This document shows, in pieces, positions 50,249-61,500 of a stretch of DNA of 64,000 nt (within the stretch, counting starts at the first letter, position 1; each line of letters begins with the position of its first letter). Both the position numbers and the translations under genes were made by a program. This DNA is from Acanthacorydalis orientalis (lineage: Eukaryota > Arthropoda > Insecta > Megaloptera > Corydalidae), in NCBI GenBank assembly GCA_034766995.1, contig CM068320.1:12898187-12962186 (forward strand), in the 5' to 3' direction. The notes under the pieces were generated by a model. That model was not told the DNA's origin, did not search any database, and was given only the letters and a program-made list of their open reading frames with translations.

Positions 50249-52944
50249 TATCCGCCGTATCCGCCATATCCTCAATATCCGCCATATCCGCAATATCCGC
50301 CATATCCGCAATATCCGCGTATCCGCCATATCCGCATATCCGCAAAATCCAAAAAAATGGGAATTTGGGGGGTTTTTGAGTTATTTTTGGTATTTATTAT
50401 TATCTTATGATATAGAACATGAGAATACGCATCGAACAGTATGAAATTTTTGTCATTTTTTTTACATTTTGGATATTTTAAGCAAGAAAAACGTTTATTT
50501 TTGCGTATCCGCCATATCCGCATATCCGCAAAATCCAAAAAATTGCGATTTTGGGGGGTTTTTGAGTTATTTTTGGTATTTATTATTATCATATGATATA
50601 GAACATGAGAATACGCATCGAACAGTATGAAATTTTTGTCATTTTTTTACATTTTGGATATTTTAAGCAAGAAAAACGTTTATTTTTGCGTATCCGCCAT
50701 ATCCGCATATCCGCAAAATCCAAAAAAATGCGAATTTGGGGGGTTTTTGAGTTATTTCTGGTATTTATTATTATCTTATGATATAGAACATGAGAATACG
50801 CATCGAACAGTATGAAATTTTTGTCATTTTTTTTACATTTTGGATATTTTAAGCAAGAAAAACGTTTATTTTTGCGTATCCGCCATATCCGCATATCCGC
50901 AAAATCCAAAAAAATGCGATTTTGGGGGGTTTTTGAGTTATTTTTGGTATTTATTATTATCTTATGATATAGAACATGAGAATACGCATCGAACAGTATG
51001 AAATTTTTGTCATTTTTTTACATTTTGGATATTTTAAGCAAGAAAAACGTTTATTTTTGCGTATCCGCCATATCCGCATATCCGCAAAATCCAAAAAAAT
51101 GCGATTTTGGGGGGTTTTTGAGTTATTTTTGGTATTTATTATTATCTTATGATATAGAACATGAGAATACGCATCGAACAGTATGAAATTTTTGTCATTT
51201 TTTTTACATTTTGGATATTTTAAGCAAGAAAAACGTTTATTTTTGCGTATCCGCCATATCCGCATATCCGCAAAATCCAAAAAATGCGATTTTGGGGGGT
51301 TTTTGAGTTATTTTTGTTATTTATTATTATCTTATGATATAGAACATGAGAATACGCATCGAACAGTATGAAATTTTTGTCATTTTTTTTATATTTTGGA
51401 TATTTTAAGCAAGAAAAACGTTTATTTTTGCGTATCCGCCATATCCGCATATCCGCAAAATCCAAAAAAATGCGAATTTGGGGGGTTTTTGAGTTATTTT
51501 TGGTATTTATTATTATCTTATGATATAGAACATGAGAATACGCATCGAACAGTATGAAATTTTTGTCATTTTTTTTACATTTTGGATATTTTAAGCAAGA
51601 AAAACGTTTTTTTTGCGGATATTTTGCGGATATTTCGCGGTTTTTGTAACTTTTTCGGTATCTATTATGAACCGATATTATTTTTGTCTCATTTATGATA
51701 TAGAACATTAAAATACGCATCGAACAGTTTCAAATAGTAACTATTTTTATAACATTTTGGATATTTCAAGCAAGAAAACTTGTATTTTTGCGGATATTTC
51801 GCGGTTTTTGTGACTCTTTCGGTATCAATTGTGAACCTATGTTAAATTTGTCTCTTTTACAATATAGAACATGAAATTAAGCATCGAACAGTATGAAATA
51901 GTTGCTAGTTTTATAACATTTTGCATATTTTATGAAGGAATAACGGAAATTTTTGCAGATATTTTGCTGTTTTTTTGATTTTTCCGACATTTATTATTTA
52001 CCGATGTCAATTTTGTCTAGAAATATACATAAAGCATTAAAAGACGAATCGACCAGCATTAACTAGTCACCACAATATCCTACATATCAACATAGGTTCA
52101 TAATTGATACCGAAAAAGTCACAAAAACCGCGAAAAATTAACAAAAATAAAGGTTTTTCATGCCTAAAATATCCAAAATGTTATAAAAATGGCAACTATT
52201 TCATACTTTCCGATGCGTATTTTAATGTACTATATCATATATGAGTCAAAATTAACATCGGTTCATAATAGATACCAAAAAAGTCACAAAAACTGCGAAA
52301 TATCCGCAAAATATCCGCAAAAATAAAAGTTTATCTTGCTTAAAATATCCAAAATGTAAAAAAAATGACCAAAATTTCATACTGTTCGAAGCGTATTCTA
52401 ATATTCTATATCATACGATAATAATAAATAACAAAAATAGCTAAAAAACCCGCAAAAATCGCATTTTATTGGATTTTGCGGATATGCGGATATGGCGGAT
52501 ACGCAAAAATAAATGTTTTTCTTGCTTGAAATAGCCAAAATGTAGAAAAAATGACAAAAATTTCATACTGTTCGATGCGTATTCTCATGTTCTATATCAT
52601 AAGATAATAATAAATACCAAAAATAACTCAAAAACCCCCCAAATTCGAATTTTTTTGGATTTTGCGGATATGCGGATATAACGGATACGCAAAAATAAAA
52701 GTTTTTCATGCTTAAAATAGCCAAAATGTAAAAAAAATTACAAAATTTTCATACTGTTCGATGCGTATTTTAATGTTCTATATCATAAGATAATAATAAA
52801 TAACAAAAAATAACGAAAAACCCCCAAAAATCGCATTTTTTTGGATTTTGCGGATATGCGGATATGGCGGATACGCGGATATGGCGGATATGTCGGATAT
52901 GCGGATATGGCGGATATTGCGGGTTTTGCGGATATGGCGGATAT
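50249..52944. repeat. Palindromic unit 15 (core -)
   Basis: It resembles unit 14 but is about 185 bp (one monomer) shorter in the forward arm. Core module at 51614-52325, with the private variant AATTAAGCATCG near 51876. Confidence 0.87.
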
Positions 52945-55088
52945 GCTATCCGCCGTATCCGCCATATCCGCAATATCCGCCATATCCGCAATATCCGCCA
53001 TATCCGCAATATCCGCCATATCCTCAATATCCGCGTATCCGCCATATCCGCATATCCGCAAAATCCAAAAAAATGCGAATTTGGGGGGTTTTTGAGTTAT
53101 TTTTGGTATTTATTATAATCTTATGATATAGAACATGAGAATACGCATCGAACAGTATGAAATTTTTGTCATTTTTTTACATTTTGGATATTTTAAGCAA
53201 GAAAAACGTTTATTTTGGCGTATCCGCCATATCCGCATATCCGCAAAATCCAAAAAAATGCGATTTTCGGGGTTTTTGAGTTATTTTTGGTATTTATTAT
53301 TATCTTATGATATAGAACATGAGAATACGCATCGAACAGTATGAAATTTTTGTCATTTTTTTACATTTTGGATATTTTAAGCAAGAAAAACGTTTATTTT
53401 TGCGTATCCGCCATATCCGCATATCCTCAAAATCCAAAAAAATGCGATTTTGGGGGGTTTTTGAGTTATTTTTGGTATTTATTATTATCTTATGATATAG
53501 AACATGAGAATACGCATCGAACAGTATGAAATTTTTGTCATTTTTTTACATTTTGGATATTTTAAGCAAGAAAAACGTTTATTTTTGCGTATCCGCCATA
53601 TCCGCATATCCGCAAAATCCAAAAAAATGCGAATTTGGGGGGTTTTTGAGTTATTTTTGGTATTTATTATTATCTTATGAAATAGAACATGAGAATACGC
53701 ATCGAACAGTATGAAATTTTTGTAATTTTTTTTACATTTTGGCTATTTTAAGCAAGAAAAACTTTTATTTTTGCGTATCCGCCATATCCGCATATCCGCA
53801 AAATCCAAAAAAATGCGAATTTGGGGGGTTTTTGAGTTATTTTTGGTATTTATTATTATCTTATGATATAGAACATGATAATACGCATCGAACAGTATGA
53901 AATTTTTGTCATTTTTTTTACATTTTGGATATTTTAAGCAAGAAAAACCTTTTCTTTGCGGATATTTTGCGGATATTTCGCGGTTTTTGTAACTTTTTCG
54001 GTATCTATTATGAACCGATGTTATTTTTGTCTCATTTATGATATAGAACATTAAAATACGCATCGAACAGTTTCAAATAGTAACTATTTTTATAACATTT
54101 TGGATATTTCAAGCAAGAAAACTTGTATTTTTGCGGATATTTCGCGGTTTTTGTGACTCTTTCGGTATCAATAGTGAACCTATGTTAAATTTGTCTCTTT
54201 TACAATATAGAACATGAAATTACGCATCGAACAGTATGAAATAGTTGCTAGTTTTATAACATTTTGCATATTTTATGAAGGAAAAACGGAAATTTTTGCA
54301 GATATTTTGCTGTTTTTTTGATTTTTCCGACATTTATTATTTACCGATGTCAATTTTGTCTAGAAATATACATAAAGCATTAAAAGACGAATCGACCAGC
54401 ATTAACTAGTCACCACAATATCCTACATATCAACATAGGTTCATAATTGATACCAAAAAAGTCACAAAAACCGCGAAAAATTAACAAAAATAAAGGTTTT
54501 TCATGCATAAAATGTCCAAAATGTTATAAAAATGGCAACTATTTCATACTTTCCGATGCGTATTTTAATGTACTATATCATATATGAGTCAAAATTAACA
54601 TCGGTTCATAATAGATACCAAAAAAGTCACAAAAACCGCGAAATATCCGCAAAAATAAAAGTTTATTTTGCTTAAAATATCCAAAATGTAAAAAAATGAC
54701 CAAAATTTCATACTGTTCGAAGCGTATTCTAATATTCTATATCATACGATAATAATAAATAACAAAAATAGCTAAAAAACCCGCAAAAATCGCATTTAAT
54801 TGGATTTTGCGGATATGCGGATATGGCGGATACGCAAAAATAAATGTTTTTCTTTCTTAAAATAGCCAAAATGTAAAAAAAATGACAAAAATTTCATACT
54901 GTTCGATGCGTATTCTCATGTTCTATATCATAAGATAATAATAAATACCAAAAATAACTCAAAAACCCCCCAAAATCGCATTTTTTTGGATTTTGCGGAT
55001 ATGCGGATATGGCGGATACGCGGATATTGCGGATATGGCGGATATTGCGGATATGGCGGATATTGCGGATATGGCGGATACGGCGGAT
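52945..55088. repeat. Palindromic unit 16 (core -)
   Basis: The forward arm (1012 bp) contains the ATTTTGGCG and ATTTTCGGGG variants seen in unit 12. The core module at 53957-54657 lacks one GCAAAATATCC step. The reverse arm is the shortest of the - class (431 bp). Confidence 0.86.
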
Positions 55089-55500
55089 AGCATATCCGCC
55101 ATATCCGCAAAATCCGCAATATCCGCCATATCCGCATATCCGCCATATCCGCGTATCCGCCATATCCGCATATCCGCAAAATCCAAAAAAATGCGATTTT
55201 TGGGGGTTTTTCGTTATTTTTTGTTATTTATTATTATCTTATGATATAGAACATTAAAATACGCATCGAACAGTATGAAAATTTTGTAATTTTTTTTACA
55301 TTTTGGCTATTTTAAGCATGAAAAACGTTTATTTTTGCGTATCCGTTATATCTGCATATCCGCAAAATCCAAAAAAATGCGAATTTGGGGGGTTTTTGAG
55401 TTATTTTTGGTATTTATTATTATCTTATGATATAGAACATGAGAATACGCATCGAACAGTATGAAATTTTTGTCATTTTTTTTACATTTTGGCTATTTTT
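55089..55500. repeat. Palindromic unit 17, truncated forward arm
   Basis: Classes a and b follow the last 9-mer axis, then the block stops in mid-monomer at ACATTTTGGCTATTTT and the 329-bp satellite resumes. The a-b order is the order that leads to a + core in units 1-2, so class c and a core are presumably lost. Confidence 0.86.
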
Positions 55501-58500
55501 CAAAGTTTGGGTTTCTAGGATTTTCAACTTTTTACAATTTTCGATATTTCAATTGCGTTTTTCAACACTTTATCGTGCGAATTGCGCGTTTTAAATGTCT
55601 GTACGAGAAAGTACGTGTCGAGAAGATTCGATTACGCTGAAAATATCGATAGAAAATTTTCCTCAATTTTTCGACAAAAACGCAAAGGGGGGGGTGTTCT
55701 CGAATTCTCAAAAAATTAATTTCGGAAAATTGCAAATTTTTTTCAATATTATCAAAATATAAGCCAGACGAAAACGTGCGCGCATGTCAGTTCGGTCATA
55801 TTTTGCACAGGGCCGGCGCAGTGGCCCCACAAAGTTTGGGTTTCTAGGATTTTCAACTTTTTACAATTTTCGATATTTCAATTGCGTTTTTCAACACTTT
55901 ATCGTGCGAATTGCGCGTTTTAAATGTCTGTACGAGAAAGTACGTGTCGAGAAGATTCGATTACGCTGAAAATATCGATAGAAAATTTTCCTCAATTTTT
56001 CGACAAAAACGCAAAGGGGGGGGTGTTCTCGAATTCTCAAAAAATTAATTTCGGAAAATTGCAAATTTTTTTCAATATTATCAAAATATAAGCCAGACGA
56101 AAACGTGCGCGCATGTCAGTTCGGTCATATTTTGCACAGGGCCGGCGCAGTGGCCCCACAAAGTTTGGGTTTCTAGGATTTTCAACTTTTTACAATTTTC
56201 GATATTTCAATTGCGTTTTTCAACACTTTATCGTGCGAATTGCGCGTTTTAAATGTCTGTACGAGAAAGTACGTGTCGAGAAGATTCGATTACGCTGAAA
56301 ATATCGATAGAAAATTTTCCTCAATTTTTCGACAAAAACGCAAAGGGGGGGGTGTTCTCGAATTCTCAAAAAATTAATTTCGGAAAATTGCAAATTTTTT
56401 TCAATATTATCAAAATATAAGCCAGACGAAAACGTGCGCGCATGTCAGTTCGGTCATATTTTGCACAGGGCCGGCGCAGTGGCCCCACAAAGTTTGGGTT
56501 TCTAGGATTTTCAACTTTTTACAATTTTCGATATTTCAATTGCGTTTTTCAACACTTTATCGTGCGAATTGCGCGTTTTAAATGTCTGTACGAGAAAGTA
56601 CGTGTCGAGAAGATTCGATTACGCTGAAAATATCGATAGAAAATTTTCCTCAATTTTTCGACAAAAACGCAAAGGGGGGGGTGTTCTCGAATTCTCAAAA
56701 AATTAATTTCGGAAAATTGCAAATTTTTTTCAATATTATCAAAATATAGGCCAGACGAAAACGTGCGCGCATGTCAGTTCGGTCATATTTTGCACAGGGC
56801 CGGCGCAGTGGCCCCACAAAGTTTGGGTTTCTAGGATTTTCAACTTTTTACAATTTTCGATATTTCAATTGCGTTTTTCAACACTTTATCGTGCGAATTG
56901 CGCGTTTTAAATGTCTGTACGAGAAAGTACGTGTCGAGAAGATTCGATTACGCTGAAAATATCGATAGAAAATTTTCCTCAATTTTTCGACAAAAACGCA
57001 AAGGGGGGGGTGTTCTCGAATTCTCAAAAAATTAATTTCGGAAAATTGCAAATTTTTTTCAATATTATCAAAATATAGGCCAGACGAAAACGTGCGCGCA
57101 TGTCAGTTCGGACATATTTTGCACAGGGCCGGCGCAGTGGCCCCACAAAGTTTGGGTTTCTAGGATTTTCAACTTTTTACAATTTTCGATATTTCAATTG
57201 CGTTTTTCAACACTTTATCGTGCGAATTGCGCGTTTTAAATGTCTGTACGAGAAAGTACGTGTCGAGAAGATTCGATTACGCTGAAAATATCGATAGAAA
57301 ATTTTCCTCAATTTTTCGACAAAAACGCAAAGGGGGGGGTGTTCTCGAATTCTCAAAAAATTAATTTCGGAAAATTGCAAATTTTTTTCAATATTATCAA
57401 AATATAAGCCAGACGAAAACGTGCGCGCATGTCAGTTCGGACATATTTTGCACAGGGCCGGCGCAGTGGCCCCACAAAGTTTGGGTTTCTAGGATTTTCA
57501 ACTTTTTACAATTTTCGATATTTCAATTGCGTTTTTCAACACTTTATCGTGCGAATTGCGCGTTTTAAATGTCTGTACGAGAAAGTACGTGTCGAGAAGA
57601 TTCGATTACGCTGAAAATATCGATAGAAAATTTTCCTCAATTTTTCGACAAAAACGCAAAGGGGGGGGTGTTCTCGAATTCTCAAAAAATTAATTTCGGA
57701 AAATTGCAAATTTTTTTCAATATTATCAAAATATAAGCCAGACGAAAACGTGCGCGCATGTCAGTTCGGTCATATTTTGCACAGGGCCGGCGCAGTGGCC
57801 CCACAAAGTTTGGGTTTCTAGGATTTTCAACTTTTTACAATTTTCGATATTTCAATTGCGTTTTTCAACACTTTATCGTGCGAATTGCGCGTTTTAAATG
57901 TCTGTACGAGAAAGTACGTGTCGAGAAGATTCGATTACGCTGAAAATATCGATAGAAAATTTTCCTCAATTTTTCGACAAAAACGCAAAGGGGGGGGTGT
58001 TCTCGAATTCTCAAAAAATTAATTTCGGAAAATTGCAAATTTTTTTCAATATTATCAAAATATAACCCAGACGAAAACGTGCGCGCATGTCAGTTCGGTC
58101 ATATTTTGCACAGGGCCGGCGCAGTGGCCCCACAAAGTTTGGGTTTCTAGGATTTTCAACTTTTTACAATTTTCGATATTTCAATTGCGTTTTTCAACAC
58201 TTTATCGTGCGAATTGCGCGTTTTAAATGTCTGTACGAGAAAGTACGTGTCGAGAAGATTCGATTACGCTGAAAATATCGATAGAAAATTTTCCTCAATT
58301 TTTCGACAAAAACGCAAAGGGGGGGGTGTTCTCGAATTCTCAAAAAATTAATTTCGGAAAATTGCAAATTTTTTTCAATATTATCAAAATATAGGCCAGA
58401 CGAAAACGTGCGCGCATGTCAGTTCGGACATATTTTGCACAGGGCCGGCGCAGTGGCCCCACAAAGTTTGGGTTTCTAGGATTTTCAACTTTTTACAATT

Positions 58501-61500
58501 TTCGATATTTCAATTGCGTTTTTCAACACTTTATCGTGCGAATTGCGCGTTTTAAATGTCTGTACGAGAAAGTACGTGTCGAGAAGATTCGATTACGCTG
58601 AAAATATCGATAGAAAATTTTCCTCAATTTTTCGACAAAAACGCAAAGGGGGGGGTGTTCTCGAATTCTCAAAAAATTAATTTCGGAAAATTGCAAATTT
58701 TTTTCAATATTATCAAAATATAGGCCAGACGAAAACGTGCGCGCATGTCAGTTCGGACATATTTTGCACAGGGCCGGCGCAGTGGCCCCACAAAGTTTGG
58801 GTTTCTAGGATTTTCAACTTTTTACAATTTTCGATATTTCAATTGCGTTTTTCAACACTTTATCGTGCGAATTGCGCGTTTTAAATGTCTGTACGAGAAA
58901 GTACGTGTCGAGAAGATTCCATTACGCTGAAAATATCGATAGAAAATTTTCCTCAATTTTTCGACAAAAACGCAAAGGGGGGGGTGTTCTCGAATTCTCA
59001 AAAAATTAATTTCGGAAAATTGCAAATTTTTTTCAATATTATCAAAATATAAGCCAGACGAAAACGTGCGCGCATGTCAGTTCGGTCATATTTTGCACAG
59101 GGCCGGCGCAGTGGCCCCACAAAGTTTGGGTTTCTAGGATTTTCAACTTTTTACAATTTTCGATATTTCAATTGCGTTTTTCAACACTTTATCGTGCGAA
59201 TTGCGCGTTTTAAATGTCTGTACGAGAAAGTACGTGTCGAGAAGATTCGATTACGCTGAAAATATCGATAGAAAATTTTCCTCAATTTTTCGACAAAAAC
59301 GCAAAGGGGGGGGTGTTCTCGAATTCTCAAAAAATTAATTTCGGAAAATTGCAAATTTTTTTCAATATTATCAAAATATAGGCCAGACGAAAACGTGCGC
59401 GCATGTCAGTTCGGACATATTTTGCACAGGGCCGGCGCAGTGGCCCCACAAAGTTTGGGTTTCTAGGATTTTCAACTTTTTACAATTTTCGATATTTCAA
59501 TTGCGTTTTTCAACACTTTATCGTGCGAATTGCGCGTTTTAAATGTCTGTACGAGAAAGTACGTGTCGAGAAGATTCGATTACGCTGAAAATATCGATAG
59601 AAAATTTTCCTCAATTTTTCGACAAAAACGCAAAGGGGGGGGTGTTCTCGAATTCTCAAAAAATTAATTTCGGAAAATTGCAAATTTTTTTCAATATTAT
59701 CAAAATATAAGCCAGACGAAAACGTGCGCGCATGTCAGTTCGGTCATATTTTGCACAGGGCCGGCGCAGTGGCCCCACAAAGTTTGGGTTTCTAGGATTT
59801 TCAACTTTTTACAATTTTCGATATTTCAATTGCGTTTTTCAACACTTTATCGTGCGAATTGCGCGTTTTAAATGTCTGTACGAGAAAGTACGTGTCGAGA
59901 AGATTCGATTACGCTGAAAATATCGATAGAAAATTTTCCTCAATTTTTCGACAAAAACGCAAAGGGGGGGGTGTTCTCGAATTCTCAAAAAATTAATTTC
60001 GGAAAATTGCAAATTTTTTTCAATATTATCAAAATATAAGCCAGACGAAAACGTGCGCGCATGTCAGTTCGGTCATATTTTGCACAGGGCCGGCGCAGTG
60101 GCCCCACAAAGTTTGGGTTTCTAGGATTTTCAACTTTTTACAATTTTCGATATTTCAATTGCGTTTTTCAACACTTTATCGTGCGAATTGCGCGTTTTAA
60201 ATGTCTGTACGAGAAAGTACGTGTCGAGAAGATTCGATTACGCTGAAAATATCGATAGAAAATTTTCCTCAATTTTTCGACAAAAACGCAAAGGGGGGGG
60301 TGTTCTCGAATTCTCAAAAAATTAATTTCGGAAAATTGCAAATTTTTTTCAATATTATCAAAATATAGGCCAGACGAAAACGTGCGCGCATGTCAGTTCG
60401 GACATATTTTGCACAGGGCCGGCGCAGTGGCCCCACAAAGTTTGGGTTTCTAGGATTTTCAACTTTTTACAATTTTCGATATTTCAATTGCGTTTTTCAA
60501 CACTTTATCGTGCGAATTGCGCGTTTTAAATGTCTGTACGAGAAAGTACGTGTCGAGAAGATTCGATTACGCTGAAAATATCGATAGAAAATTTTCCTCA
60601 ATTTTTCGACAAAAACGCAAAGGGGGGGGTGTTCTCGAATTCTCAAAAAATTAATTTCGGAAAATTGCAAATTTTTTTCAATATTATCAAAATATAGGCC
60701 AGACGAAAACGTGCGCGCATGTCAGTTCGGTCATATTTTGCACAGGGCCGGCGCAGTGGCCCCACAAAGTTTGGGTTTCTAGGATTTTCAACTTTTTACA
60801 ATTTTCGATATTTCAATTGCGTTTTTCAACACTTTATCGTGCGAATTGCGCGTTTTAAATGTCTGTACGAGAAAGTACGTGTCGAGAAGATTCGATTACG
60901 CTGAAAATATCGATAGAAAATTTTCCTCAATTTTTCGACAAAAACGCAAAGGGGGGGGTGTTCTCGAATTCTCAAAAAATTAATTTCGGGAAATTGCAAA
61001 TTTTTTTCAATATTATCAAAATATAAGCCAGACGAAAACGTGCGCGCATGTCAGTTCGGTCATATTTTGCACAGGGCCGGCGCAGTGGCCCCACAAAGTT
61101 TGGGTTTCTAGGATTTTCAACTTTTTACAATTTTCGATATTTCAATTGCGTTTTTCAACACTTTATCGTGCGAATTGCGCGTTTTAAATGTCTGTACGAG
61201 AAAGTACGTGTCGAGAAGATTCGATTACGCTGAAAATATCGATAGAAAATTTTCCTCAATTTTTCGACAAAAACGCAAAGGGGGGGGTGTTCTCGAATTC
61301 TCAAAAAATTAATTTCGGAAAATTGCAAATTTTTTTCAATATTATCAAAATATAAGCCAGACGAAAACGTGCGCGCATGTCAGTTCGGTCATATTTTGCA
61401 CAGGGCCGGCGCAGTGGCCCCACAAAGTTTGGGTTTCTAGGATTTTCAACTTTTTACAATTTTCGATATTTCAATTGCGTTTTTCAACACTTTATCGTGC

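Larger units (their letters stand above)
13425..55500. repeat. 42-kb alternating palindromic megasatellite, ~185-bp monomer family
   Basis: The whole block is one monomer family of about 170-186 bp. Forward monomers carry, in order, GTATCCGCCATATCCGC, a short A run, GGGGGG, TTATTATTATCTTATGATA, CGCATCGAACAGTATG and AAGCAAGAAAAACG. Orientation alternates strictly: forward arm, core fold-back axis, reverse arm, 9-mer axis, forward arm again. There are 16 core axes and 16 nine-mer axes. The same ~0.7-kb core module occurs in either orientation. Overlapping frames such as runs of SAI, RHI and YPP are translations of the 9-mers and appear on both strands, so none is a gene. The closest known architecture is a Foldback-type element with inverted arms made of subrepeats, but no transposase or target-site duplication is visible. 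Confidence 0.9.

Noticed and set aside
14601..55257. Frames of 60-243 residues on both strands with runs of SAI, RHI, YPP, ADM or MKFLSFF.
   Set aside because: They are translations of 9-mers and 185-bp monomers, overlap in several frames at once, and change with monomer number. They are not genes.
13425..55500. Palindromes as an artefact of fold-back long reads.
   Set aside because: The arms on the two sides of each core have different monomer classes and lengths, and core orientation varies. A read fold-back would give identical arms. Raw reads should still be inspected.
13425..55500. Complete Foldback, Helitron or MITE transposons.
   Set aside because: No transposase or helicase frame, no clear target-site duplications and no isolated unit are present in the window. 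Only the architecture is reminiscent.
55805..55965. Pol III A-box/B-box-like motifs (GGCGCAGTGG and GATTCGATTAC) hinting at a tRNA- or 7SL-derived SINE; the first also looks like the start of Alu.
   Set aside because: Both boxes have mismatches and lie about 140 bp apart, too far for a tRNA-type promoter. There is no cloverleaf or oligo-A tail.
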